Source of the DNA: Candidatus Competibacteraceae bacterium
GTDB lineage: Bacteria > Pseudomonadota > Gammaproteobacteria > Competibacterales > Competibacteraceae
Assembly: GCA_020445005.1 (NCBI GenBank)
Contig: JAGRHM010000542.1
Coordinates: forward strand, 1 to 10,185
Length of the DNA stretch: 10,185 nucleotides
Direction: 5' to 3'
Shown here: positions 1-6,874 of the stretch, piece by piece
Layout of the letters: each line of letters starts with the position of its first letter
Position numbering within the stretch: position 1 is the stretch's first letter
The notes under the pieces: generated by a model
What the model was told of the DNA's origin: nothing
The model's database searches: none
The model's input: only the letters and a program-made list of their open reading frames with translations
Translations under genes and position numbers: made by a program

Positions 1-394
1 TCTGGTGAAACTGGCGATAGCGGCCTTTCTGGGGCCTTTCATAGCGGAACATTGGACCCGCATACCACAGCCGCTGCGTCTGGTTATGCAACAAGCCGTG
101 TTCGATGCAGGCGCGCACGCAACTGGCGGTGCCTTCGGGACGCAAGGTTAGGCTTTCACCGTTGCGATCCTCGAAGGTGTACATCTCTTTCTCAACAATG
201 TCGGTGACTTCACCAATCGAGCGGGCAAACAACTCGGTTTTTTCAATCAACGGCAGACGGATTTCCTGGTAATCGTAGGCGGTCAGCACCTCACGGGTGA
301 TGGATTCCAATAACTGCCAGTGCGCCGATTCAGCAGGCAGAATGTCATTCATGCCACGAATGGCTTGAAACTGCTTGGTCATGAGTTTGTTCAT
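1..394 (-). CDS. hisS: Histidyl-tRNA synthetase, N-terminal part (cut by the window edge)
   Basis: Charges tRNA-His with histidine in the cytoplasm. I translated the minus strand from the ATG at 394-392; 131 codons are present and the frame is still open at position 1, so about two thirds of a usual ~420-residue protein is missing. What is visible matches class II HisRS closely: the [11 protein letters not shown] start, the [13 protein letters not shown] stretch (residues 44-56), the [20 protein letters not shown] segment (61-80), TLRPEGTA (83-90), and motif 2 [16 protein letters not shown] (116-131), which binds ATP and the tRNA acceptor end. The start at 394 is preceded by GGGGAG with only 3 bases of spacing; ATG 382 is an alternative, 4 codons in. 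The gene follows rodZ by 46 bp with no ispG between. Its ribosome binding site lies inside an inverted repeat (397-424). Confidence 0.96.
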   Translation of the reverse strand, partial: MNKLMTKQFQAIRGMNDILPAESAHWQLLESITREVLTAYDYQEIRLPLIEKTELFARSIGEVTDIVEKEMYTFEDRNGESLTLRPEGTASCVRACIEHGLLHNQTQRLWYAGPMFRYERPQKGRYRQFHQ

Positions 395-396
395 TT

Positions 397-424
397 ACTC
401 CCCGCCCGCTGGCGGGCGAGGGGT
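397..424. repeat. GC-rich inverted repeat between rodZ and hisS
   Basis: Two 13-base arms (397-409 and 412-424) pair around a 2-base centre. The inner 7 bp are perfect (CGCCCGC / GCGGGCG), and the outer part has one mismatch and one G-T wobble. It lies just after the rodZ stop and just before the hisS start, on the strand being transcribed. There is no T-run after it, so it does not look like a normal intrinsic terminator. The right-hand part of the stem in the minus-strand RNA contains the GGGGAG that would be the hisS ribosome binding site. It may be an RNA stability or translation-control hairpin, or one copy of a dispersed small palindrome; the window has no second copy. Confidence 0.6.
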
Positions 425-440
425 TGGAGGAGAGAACGGT

Positions 441-1526
441 TTAATCGCGATCTAGGGTGAACCGGCTTACGGTGCCGCGTCGCGGTACATAGACCGTGGT
501 GTCAACCAGCCGGTCATCCAGGATGATACGGGCGGCGGGCGCATTGCCCAGTGTGACTTTGAAAGGCGCGGCGCCCGAAAGGGCATGCGTCGTATTGGCG
601 CGCATGAGCCGACTGGTCAATACATTGCCCTCGGCATCCTTGACCTCGACCCAGCAATCATTGCTGAATTCCAGTAGCAGCTTGGTTTCGCCATCGACCA
701 TCGTCGGCGCAGGGGAATCTTGCGCCGGTAGTGCAGCAAGGGAGGAGGCGGGCGCGGCAACGGCGGTTTGCACCCCCGGTACGGATAGCAGCGATGCAGG
801 TTGTGCAGGCGCCGCTGGCCCCTGCGGCGTCGTGAAAACCACGGATGTAGACTCCAGCGGTGTTTCTTCCGTTTCTGCAGTTGATTTGGAAGACGGAGGC
901 GTAGCAGGTTGCACATGGGCTACCGGCGGCTGCAACGCTGAATCAGGCGAGGAAAAACGGTCCGGACTGATGGTTTCAACGGATTTGAACTGAAACGGAT
1001 ACTGAACCTGTGTCTTCGCATTCAAGGTGTTACTGGCCGTTTGCTCGGCATCCATGGACCGCTCGTCTGACCATAAGACAGCTAACCGTCCCGGATCCAG
1101 GTCGGGCAAATGCTGGATAGCGGCCCAGCCTGCGCCCACGAGCAAGGTCAGATAAAGCAAGCCGCGCAAATCGCGCGCCCGGGTCTGGCGGCGCAATGGA
1201 TGCACGACCTGGAGCGGCGGCGGTTCTTCACTGACCTCGCCAGCTTGTTGCCGGTAGCATTCGAGTACTTCCTGGTCGGGCATGTCCAGCAAGCGGGCGT
1301 AGCGGCTCAGGTAACCGCGCACGAACACGGGTGGCCCCAGACGGGCAAAGTCATCATTCTCGATCGCCTGAATGATGGATGGATTCAGCATCAGGTGACG
1401 GGCGACATCGCGCTGTTCAGCGCCATGTTGGGCGCGCGTCCGGGCGAACCAGGCGCCCAGCGATGCGGGATAAGCGTCGACCGGCTCGGTCGGCGGCTTG
1501 AAATCGGCAGTGATCTCGTTGGACAT
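441..1526 (-). CDS. rodZ: RodZ-like cytoskeletal membrane protein (HTH plus DUF4115)
   Basis: Links the MreB cytoskeleton to the cell-wall elongation machinery and helps keep rod shape. The 361-residue protein has the RodZ order: a Cro/C1-like HTH_25 domain in the cytoplasm (about 24-90, with LGAWFARTRAQHG and VFVRGYLSRYARLL), a basic stretch (111-121), one membrane segment (about 121-139, LLYLTLLVGAGWAAIQHL), a long Pro/Ser/Thr/Ala-rich periplasmic linker (about 155-278) and a C-terminal DUF4115 beta domain (about 279-350, with ECWVEV-like DCWVEVKDAEGNVL). Length is near the E. coli protein. The ATG follows the pilF stop by 3 bp; a weak GGAA overlapping the pilF stop suggests translational coupling. 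The pilF-rodZ pairing is conserved in Gammaproteobacteria. Confidence 0.94.
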   Translation of the reverse strand: MSNEITADFKPPTEPVDAYPASLGAWFARTRAQHGAEQRDVARHLMLNPSIIQAIENDDFARLGPPVFVRGYLSRYARLLDMPDQEVLECYRQQAGEVSEEPPPLQVVHPLRRQTRARDLRGLLYLTLLVGAGWAAIQHLPDLDPGRLAVLWSDERSMDAEQTASNTLNAKTQVQYPFQFKSVETISPDRFSSPDSALQPPVAHVQPATPPSSKSTAETEETPLESTSVVFTTPQGPAAPAQPASLLSVPGVQTAVAAPASSLAALPAQDSPAPTMVDGETKLLLEFSNDCWVEVKDAEGNVLTSRLMRANTTHALSGAAPFKVTLGNAPAARIILDDRLVDTTVYVPRRGTVSRFTLDRD

Positions 1527-1529
1527 AAG

Positions 1530-2294
1530 CTATTCCGGCTGTTTGAGGCGGCGGGCTTCTTCAGAGTTCGGGTATTGCGCTATCAGGAGGGCGCTGTAGT
1601 CCCGGCGTAAAAGCGGGTCGCCATCCTGGGAGGATTCGATGGTAATGCCGAGCCACAGGCTTTGCGCGGTGGGACGACTCTGGCTATGGTAACGTTGCAG
1701 AAAAGCGCGCGCCTGCAGCGTCTTGTTCTGGGTTTGGCTCAGTCGGGCCAATTCGAACAGGGCGCTGGCGTTATTGGGATTAATTTCCAGCGCCTGCCGC
1801 AGCCAGGTTTCGGCCTGAACCGGATCATTGCGCTGGCGGGTGCAGATCGCCAGACCGGCGTAGGCTTCCGCAGCATTGGCTCCGGCATTGTTTGGATCAG
1901 CGATGATTTTCTGAAACTCGTTTTCGCCTTCGGCGGCGCGCGCTGGTTCGCGCAGGCACAGAAAGCGCGCGTAGTTCAGGCGAGCCAGCGTGTAGTCGGG
2001 CTTTAGATCAATGGCGCGCCGGTAATGCTCGTCGGCGGGACCATATTCGCGAATTTCCTCGTAGAGCACGGCAATCGCGTTATGCGCTTCCGGGTAGTCA
2101 TCTTCGTATTGTAACGCCTTGAGCAGCTTTTCCGTGGCGACGTCGTAATGGCCGGACTGCATGTAACCAACGCCCAGCTTGAAATTGGCTTCGGCGACGT
2201 TGCGGTTAAATTCCTGCTCCTGGGTGTTGGCGCAGGCCGCCAGCCACAGCGTCAGGGACAGCAGGAGGGGCATGGGGATTGTGGGTCGTCGCAT
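1530..2294 (-). CDS. pilF: Type IV pilus biogenesis/stability lipoprotein PilF (PilW family, TPR)
   Basis: Outer-membrane pilotin that helps the PilQ secretin localise and multimerise for type IV pili. The 254-residue protein starts with a lipoprotein signal: basic MRRP, a hydrophobic run (8-20) and the lipobox LAAC with the lipidated cysteine at 21. Residue +2 is Ala, which fits outer-membrane sorting. The rest is tetratricopeptide repeats, about 34-67, 68-101, 142-175 and 176-209, with typical TPR residues such as AEANFKLGVGYMQSGHYDVA and EAHNAIAVLYEE. Length matches Pseudomonas PilF (about 252). It lies 12 bp after the rlmN stop and 3 bp before rodZ, as in other gammaproteobacteria. No other pilus genes are in the window. 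A GAGAGAG stretch 6-7 bases before the ATG is the only ribosome-binding candidate. Confidence 0.93.
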   Translation of the reverse strand: MRRPTIPMPLLLSLTLWLAACANTQEQEFNRNVAEANFKLGVGYMQSGHYDVATEKLLKALQYEDDYPEAHNAIAVLYEEIREYGPADEHYRRAIDLKPDYTLARLNYARFLCLREPARAAEGENEFQKIIADPNNAGANAAEAYAGLAICTRQRNDPVQAETWLRQALEINPNNASALFELARLSQTQNKTLQARAFLQRYHSQSRPTAQSLWLGITIESSQDGDPLLRRDYSALLIAQYPNSEEARRLKQPE

Positions 2295-2306
2295 GGCGGT
2301 TCTCTC

Positions 2307-3407
2307 TCAGCCGGTCGCGAGCCGCGCTACGCGCTCCAGGCGGCGACCACGGGCCTGCACCTGGCCAGCAAGCTGGCCGCAGGCAGCGGCGATGTCGTCG
2401 CCACGCGTCTTGCGGATCACGGTAGTCAGGCCGTGGGCCATCAGCACCGCCTGGAAGCGGGCGATCGCCACCGGTGCCGAGCAGCGGTAGCGCGCACCCA
2501 AGAAGGGGTTGAACGGAATGAGGTTGACCTTGGATGGAATATCGCGGATTAATGCCGCCAGCGCCCGGGCGTGCTGCTCGGAATCGTTGACGCCGTCCAG
2601 CAACACATACTCCCAGGTGATGCGGCGATGCGGCTTGTCGGCAATATAGTGCTTGCACGCTGTCAGCAATTCGGCAATGGGATATTTACGGTTCAACGGC
2701 ACCAGTTCGTTGCGCAACTCATCCGTCGGTGCATGCAGGGAAACCGCGAGACTGACCTCGGAGGCTTCCCGCAGACGATACAACGCCGGCACTACGCCAG
2801 CGGTGCTCAGGGTAACGCGGCGCTTGGAAACGCCAAAGCCGAGATCATCCTGCATCAAATCGGTCGCTTTGACCACATTGGCGAAATTGAGCAATGGCTC
2901 GCCCATACCCATCAGCACGATATTGGTGATGATGCGTTGGCCATTGCGCTGATCCCCCAGCAGGCGACTGGCCTGCCAAACCTGGCCGATGATCTCCGCG
3001 ACGGTGAGATTGCGGTTGAACCCTTGTTGCGCGGTGGCGCAAAACGAACAATCGAGCGGGCAGCCGATCTGCGAAGAAATACACAGGGTGCCACGATCCG
3101 GTTCGGGAATAAACACCATTTCGATGCCGTTGCCACGGTCCAGCCGGAGCAACCATTTATGAGAGCCATCCCGCGAGGGCTGATCCAGCGCGACTTGTGG
3201 CAGGCGAATTTCGGCGCATTCCGCCAGCCGTTCCCGCAACGTCTTACTCAGGTTGGTCATGGCGGCGAAGTCGCTAACCCGCTCGTGATAAATCCACTTC
3301 ATGAGCTGGGTCACGCGGAAGGGTTTTTCGCCGAGTCCAACAAAGAACGCCTCCAGATCGCGGCGATCCAGATCAAGGAGATTGATCCGTTGTTCGGTTG
3401 GGGTCAC
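2307..3407 (-). CDS. rlmN: Dual-specificity 23S rRNA / tRNA adenine-C2 methyltransferase RlmN (radical SAM)
   Basis: Methylates C2 of A2503 in 23S rRNA and A37 of some tRNAs using radical S-adenosylmethionine chemistry. I place the start at GTG 3407-3405, giving 366 residues, the usual size. The open frame runs further up to 3554, but the extra 49 residues overlap ndk on the same strand and do not resemble RlmN. GAGAAG lies 6 bases before the GTG. With this numbering the [4Fe-4S] motif CPLDCSFC has cysteines at 116, 120 and 123, followed by [10 protein letters not shown]. The two catalytic cysteines are at 109 (TLCISS) and 343 ([14 protein letters not shown]). The SAM-binding GMGEPLLN and [10 protein letters not shown] segments are intact. 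ATG 3467 is a less likely start. The gene follows ndk by 34 bp and is probably cotranscribed with it. Confidence 0.96.
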   Translation of the reverse strand: MTPTEQRINLLDLDRRDLEAFFVGLGEKPFRVTQLMKWIYHERVSDFAAMTNLSKTLRERLAECAEIRLPQVALDQPSRDGSHKWLLRLDRGNGIEMVFIPEPDRGTLCISSQIGCPLDCSFCATAQQGFNRNLTVAEIIGQVWQASRLLGDQRNGQRIITNIVLMGMGEPLLNFANVVKATDLMQDDLGFGVSKRRVTLSTAGVVPALYRLREASEVSLAVSLHAPTDELRNELVPLNRKYPIAELLTACKHYIADKPHRRITWEYVLLDGVNDSEQHARALAALIRDIPSKVNLIPFNPFLGARYRCSAPVAIARFQAVLMAHGLTTVIRKTRGDDIAAACGQLAGQVQARGRRLERVARLATG

Positions 3408-3441
3408 GGCTATCTTCTCGGGCCAACGGGGCGCAATGGAC

Positions 3442-3873
3442 TTAAAGCGTGCGTGGGCACAAATCATCCTGGCTGAAGAAAAAGGCGATTTCGACCGCAG
3501 CGGTTTCCGGGGCATCCGAACCATGCACGGCGTTTTCGGTGATGCTTTGGGCAAAGTCAGCGCGAATGGTGCCGGGAGCGGCCTGTTGCGGATCAGTAGC
3601 GCCCATGATTTCGCGGTTCAGGGCAATTGCGTTTTCGCCTTCCAGCACCTGAACCATAACGGGACCGGAGGTCATGTAGTCGATCAGTTGTCCAAAAAAT
3701 CGGCGCTCGCGATGAATGGCGTAAAATTGCCCAGCGTGTTCGCGGTCGAGGTGAAGCATCCGGGCGGCGACAATGCGCAGACCCCGATCCTCGAACCGAC
3801 GATAAATCTGGCCGATAATGTTTTTAGCCACGGCATCGGGCTTAATAATGGACAACGTGCGTTCCACGGCCAT
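3442..3873 (-). CDS. ndk: Nucleoside diphosphate kinase
   Basis: Moves the gamma-phosphate of ATP to nucleoside diphosphates and balances NTP and dNTP pools in the cytoplasm. The 143-residue protein is exactly the family's usual length and reads like E. coli Ndk: [18 protein letters not shown] at the start, the phospho-accepting His117 in ENAVHGSD, the Kpn-loop region around [17 protein letters not shown] (91-107), and the CPRTL ending. The start at ATG 3873 is chosen because GGAG sits 6 bases upstream and because homologues begin there; the frame stays open to ATG 3930, adding 19 residues with no family match. It heads the ndk-rlmN-pilF-rodZ-hisS run. A palindrome (3918-3935) and promoter-like hexamers lie in its 5' region. 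Confidence 0.97.
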   Translation of the reverse strand: MAVERTLSIIKPDAVAKNIIGQIYRRFEDRGLRIVAARMLHLDREHAGQFYAIHRERRFFGQLIDYMTSGPVMVQVLEGENAIALNREIMGATDPQQAAPGTIRADFAQSITENAVHGSDAPETAAVEIAFFFSQDDLCPRTL

Positions 3874-3917
3874 GCAGGACTCCAGCATACGAGAATGGGG
3901 TTGATTGGTGAAACAAC

Positions 3918-3935
3918 GCCCGATGAGCATCGGGC
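3918..3935. repeat. Perfect 8-bp palindrome in the ndk upstream region
   Basis: GCCCGATG and CATCGGGC pair perfectly around a 2-base centre. On the minus strand the hairpin is followed by GTTGTTTC, a poor U-run. It lies 45 bases upstream of the ndk start and 117 bases past the hisG stop. It could be a weak terminator for hisG, a leader hairpin of ndk, or an operator; the sequence does not decide. Confidence 0.5.
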
Positions 3936-3943
3936 CTTGATCA

Positions 3944-3973
3944 AGTTTAACGATATTTTAGCGAGACCGGCAA
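3944..3973 (-). promoter_or_regulatory. Possible sigma-70 promoter for ndk
   Basis: On the minus strand TTGCCG (3973-3968) is separated by 18 bases from TAAACT (3949-3944). Each hexamer matches the sigma-70 consensus at four of six positions. A TAAAAT (3960-3955) lies between them and could be an alternative -10 element. The 180-bp gap between hisG and ndk is the longest in the minus-strand block, so a promoter is expected there, but this placement is tentative. Confidence 0.3.
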
Positions 3974-4052
3974 TGCAGGTTTCCAAAATCATTGCGCAAT
4001 CCGCTGATGGTTTAGTCTAGCAGGGCGCTTTCACGATAGCTGTGCGCGCCTT

Positions 4053-4925
4053 TTAGACAATTTTCCGTAGCTCATACTCAAGAATACCCTCGGCGCCGGC
4101 TGCGGTCAGGCGCGGAATCAGGTCGCGCACCTGACCGCTATCGACGACGGTTTCCAGAGCCAGCCAGTCGCGATCGTAGAGATGACTGACGGTTGGCGCG
4201 TGCAGGCTGGGGAGCAGACGAACCACCTGGTCGATCCGCGCTGCGGGCACATTCATTTTCAACGCAACCTTGTTACGCGCCGCCAGCGCCGCCTGGGCCA
4301 GCAAGGCGATTTGGTCGATCTTGGCCTTTTTCCAGGGATCTTCCAGAGCGGCGCGACTGGCGATCAGCCGGGTGGTCGTGTGCAACAGATCGCAGACGAT
4401 GCGCAGACCATGCGCGCGGATGGTGCTACCGGTTTCGGTGATCTCGACCGCAGCGTCCACCAAACCCTCGACGACCTTGGCCTCGGTAGCGCCCCAGGAA
4501 AATTCCACGCGAGCCTGGATATTGCGTTCCGCCAGATAGCGGCGGGTAAAGCCGACCAGTTCGGTCGCAATGCGCTTGCCCGCCAGTTCCTCGACGGAAT
4601 GAATGGTGGAGTCGCCGCGCACGATCAACACCCAGCGGGCGGGCTGATCGGAGCTTTTCGAGTAGCTGAGTTCAGCGATTTCCACGACATCCGCCTCGGT
4701 TTCCATAATCCAGTCCAGCCCGGTCAGGCCGGCGTCGAGCGTTCCGTTGGCGACATAAGGGGCCATTTCCTGGGAGCGGACCAGCGCGCAACTGATTTCC
4801 GGGTCATTGATCGTGGGGAAGTAGTTGCGGCTGTGCGGGCTGATGGTCCAGCCAGCCTGGCCGAATAGAGCGATGGTGGCGTTTTCCAGACTGCCTTTGG
4901 GAATGCCAAGCTTGAGAAGTCGCAT
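4053..4925 (-). CDS. hisG: ATP phosphoribosyltransferase, long form
   Basis: Catalyses the first step of histidine synthesis, joining ATP and PRPP. The 290-residue protein is the long HisG form: a two-lobed catalytic part (about 1-213) and a C-terminal ACT-like regulatory domain (about 215-290, NKVALKMNVPAARIDQVVRLLPSLHAPTVS) that normally gives histidine feedback inhibition and makes HisZ unnecessary. The PRPP-binding segment EITETGSTIRAHGL is at 161-174. ATG 4925 is chosen because LLKLGIPKGSLENA right after it matches the family's start; the frame opens at TTG 4958, but the extra 11 residues have no support. No clear ribosome binding site precedes either start. No other his gene is nearby, so it stands apart from a his operon. 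TAAACT (4975-4970) upstream could be a -10 element. Confidence 0.95.
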   Translation of the reverse strand: MRLLKLGIPKGSLENATIALFGQAGWTISPHSRNYFPTINDPEISCALVRSQEMAPYVANGTLDAGLTGLDWIMETEADVVEIAELSYSKSSDQPARWVLIVRGDSTIHSVEELAGKRIATELVGFTRRYLAERNIQARVEFSWGATEAKVVEGLVDAAVEITETGSTIRAHGLRIVCDLLHTTTRLIASRAALEDPWKKAKIDQIALLAQAALAARNKVALKMNVPAARIDQVVRLLPSLHAPTVSHLYDRDWLALETVVDSGQVRDLIPRLTAAGAEGILEYELRKIV

Positions 4926-5006
4926 GATTGAGAGGTCCGGAATCGATAGGGGTGACAAAAGAGCGCGCTAGTTTAACCACACCCAGCCAACGAATAAACT
5001 TGCTTC

Positions 5007-5669
5007 ATGAAATTGCAATTTTCGCATTCCTGGAATCTTACTTCTGCTGAAGCCATTGCCCTGCAGCGGAAGTTGCGTCCTCATCTGATTTTGGAGGATC
5101 GACTGAAGCCTGTGCAGCGGGTCGCAGGGGTGGATGTGGGCTTTGAGGCGGGCGGTGCAGTAACCCGGGCCGCCGTGGCCGTGTTGCGCTATCCGGAGCT
5201 GGACGTCGTGGAAACCGCTTTGGCCCAGCGTCCGACTGCGTTTCCCTATGTACCCGGTCTGTTGTCGTTCCGCGAACTGCCGGCGGTGTTGGAAGCACTG
5301 GAACAGTTGCGGGAGTCGCCAGACCTGCTGCTATGCGACGGACAGGGCATTGCGCATCCCCGGCAGTTGGGCATCGCCAGTCATCTGGGCTTACTGGTCG
5401 ATATTCCCTCGATCGGCGTGGCCAAGACCCGCCTGTATGGAACGCACGACGAGCCGCCGAATGTACGCGGAGCATGGACGCCGTTGTGGGCGGGTGGTGA
5501 AATTATTGGCGCAGTTTTACGCACCCGGCCCAACGTCAAGCCGCTGTATATTTCACTGGGGCACCGGATCAGCCTGGATACGGCGATTCGCTATGTGATG
5601 GCTTGCTGCACCCGCTATCGTTTGCCGGAAACAACGCGCCATGCCCACCGGCTGGCTTCTCGTAGGTGA
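5007..5669 (+). CDS. nfi: Endonuclease V (deoxyinosine 3' endonuclease)
   Basis: Nicks DNA at the second phosphodiester bond 3' of deoxyinosine, starting repair of deaminated adenine. The 220-residue protein matches E. coli and Thermotoga EndoV in length and motifs: catalytic Asp43 in AGVDVGFE, the wedge motif [11 protein letters not shown] (80-90, with Tyr81 and Glu90), Asp111 in [10 protein letters not shown], and Lys140 in IGVAKTRL. All acidic active-site residues are present, so the enzyme looks intact. It is divergent from hisG (81 bp apart), and no Shine-Dalgarno motif is visible before the ATG. Its stop is 2 bp from the stop of the convergent gene on the other strand. It is a single-gene unit as far as the window shows. 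Confidence 0.95.
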   Translation: MKLQFSHSWNLTSAEAIALQRKLRPHLILEDRLKPVQRVAGVDVGFEAGGAVTRAAVAVLRYPELDVVETALAQRPTAFPYVPGLLSFRELPAVLEALEQLRESPDLLLCDGQGIAHPRQLGIASHLGLLVDIPSIGVAKTRLYGTHDEPPNVRGAWTPLWAGGEIIGAVLRTRPNVKPLYISLGHRISLDTAIRYVMACCTRYRLPETTRHAHRLASRR

Positions 5670-5671
5670 GA

Positions 5672-6724
5672 TCAGGTCATTACCCTGGGCGTTAACATGC
5701 GGCGCGCCTGTTCCAGGAAATCCGGTTGCGGCAGCAATTCGCTACTGGGAAAGCGCGCAAACAGCATGGTGAAGCGCCGGGCATCCTGACGCAACACAAT
5801 CTCGTCGAATTCCAGCATGTTCGTGTTGTACAACGAATTCGAGGACATCTTGACATTCATGTGGTTGAGATGAAGAGTGACTCGTTCCAACCGCAGATGT
5901 TTTTCCGGTTCGCGCAAGGTGGCAGCGACTTTCGCCAGATGGTTTTCAATGGTGGCGGAACTGATGCGAATGCGCGTCAACTCGGCTTCGATTTCCTGCA
6001 ATTGCTTTTCCAGCGCGCCGGCATCAGGCGCTGCGGGAACCCGGACTTCCATCAGAGGCTCCAGCGCCAGCGTACTGGCTTTGTAGAGTTGCGCCTTTTT
6101 CTGTAGCAACAGGCGTTGCTGTTGTTCCAGTTGCTGTTTGCGGCTGCGCGTGGAGAGCAGGCGTTGCAATGCAATCTCAACCAGGTAATCAAACACCCGG
6201 TTCATAGCGTTGCGGCGACTTTCGGCGGCATTGTCGGTCGGCAGGGAGACGCGCGGGTCGTGGAAATTTACCACGGTTTGCGCGACATCACGCCGCGTCA
6301 GATCACCGTGCAAATCCATGCCAATCACATTTTTCTCGACCCGCTCCGCCACCAGAACCGCATACAGCGTTTCGGGCAACGGGCCAGGGTTTTGGTCGAG
6401 ATAGCTGAGCATGCCCTGACTGAAGCTGATGACTTCCCGCAACTGTTCAGGCGAGGCGAACAAGGCGCGCACCCGGGGATCGGTCGTGAAGCTGCGTCGA
6501 CTGAGTTCGACCGCCGGGGGAAACGTGTCGACAAAAGCAACGACGAACGCAATGGCCTGCTCCACGGCGTCGCGCAATTTGCGCTGATAGTTTCGCACCG
6601 CGCGCAGGCGCGGATCAGTGCCATCCACGACCCGCTCAATCGCTGAGCGAATCAACGCTTCATCAAACTTGCCCGGCTTGCTGGGGGCGGTGGTGAAAAT
6701 GGATTGCAACAGGCGCAATACCAT
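5672..6724 (-). CDS. Conserved-looking protein of unknown function with coiled-coil potential
   Basis: I do not recognise this 350-residue protein. It is soluble: no signal peptide and no clear membrane segment, although residues 56-68 (AIAFVVAFVDTF) are hydrophobic. An alpha-helical N-terminal half (20-185) is followed by a Gln/Leu/Lys-rich stretch (193-216, QQLEQQQRLLLQKKAQL) and a second helical, heptad-like stretch (237-283, EKQLQEIEAELTRIR), which could form an antiparallel coiled coil. The C-terminal end (284-345) looks more like a beta/alpha domain. The codon use and clean full-length frame argue for a real gene. GAGAGGAG lies 10 bases before the ATG. It is convergent with nfi and divergent from the hydrolase gene, so it is probably transcribed alone. 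No catalytic motif was found. Confidence 0.82.
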   Translation of the reverse strand: MVLRLLQSIFTTAPSKPGKFDEALIRSAIERVVDGTDPRLRAVRNYQRKLRDAVEQAIAFVVAFVDTFPPAVELSRRSFTTDPRVRALFASPEQLREVISFSQGMLSYLDQNPGPLPETLYAVLVAERVEKNVIGMDLHGDLTRRDVAQTVVNFHDPRVSLPTDNAAESRRNAMNRVFDYLVEIALQRLLSTRSRKQQLEQQQRLLLQKKAQLYKASTLALEPLMEVRVPAAPDAGALEKQLQEIEAELTRIRISSATIENHLAKVAATLREPEKHLRLERVTLHLNHMNVKMSSNSLYNTNMLEFDEIVLRQDARRFTMLFARFPSSELLPQPDFLEQARRMLTPRVMT

Positions 6725-6777
6725 GCGAGTTCAGCTCCTCTCAGGGTCATCTTTTTGAGGTCAGTACTGTTTATGCG

Positions 6778-6805
6778 AGTATAGAAGCTAATCTGTTTTG
6801 TTCGA
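6778..6805 (-). promoter_or_regulatory. Possible promoter for the unknown minus-strand gene
   Basis: On the minus strand TATACT (6783-6778) is a five-of-six match to the -10 consensus. TCGAAC lies 16 bases upstream (6805-6800) but matches the -35 consensus at only three of six positions. The element is 53 bases before the ATG at 6724, in a 150-bp divergent gap shared with the hydrolase gene. Confidence 0.3.
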
Positions 6806-6874
6806 TGGTCTGGCTCTCTAAGGATCATCAAAAACAGCATCAGCGATTATCGGACGTCATGGGAGCAAAAATTA

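Noticed and set aside
496..993. 165-codon plus-strand open frame
   Set aside because: Antisense to the low-complexity linker of rodZ; its Ser/Ala/Gly/Val-rich content mirrors that linker.
2571..3476. 301-codon plus-strand open frame
   Set aside because: It lies antisense to rlmN, whose catalytic motifs are intact; the translation has no recognisable domain.
3408..3554. N-terminal extension of RlmN
   Set aside because: It overlaps ndk on the same strand and does not resemble RlmN; the GTG at 3407 with GAGAAG upstream fits better.
3301..4020. 239-codon plus-strand open frame across ndk and the gap
   Set aside because: Antisense to ndk and the start of rlmN, both clear matches to their families; high GC makes long antisense frames common.
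4182..4868. 228-codon plus-strand open frame
   Set aside because: Antisense to hisG, with no domain-like content.
6652..6840. 62-codon minus-strand open frame upstream of the unknown gene
   Set aside because: Overlaps the start of the 350-residue gene in another frame and has no ribosome binding site or family features.
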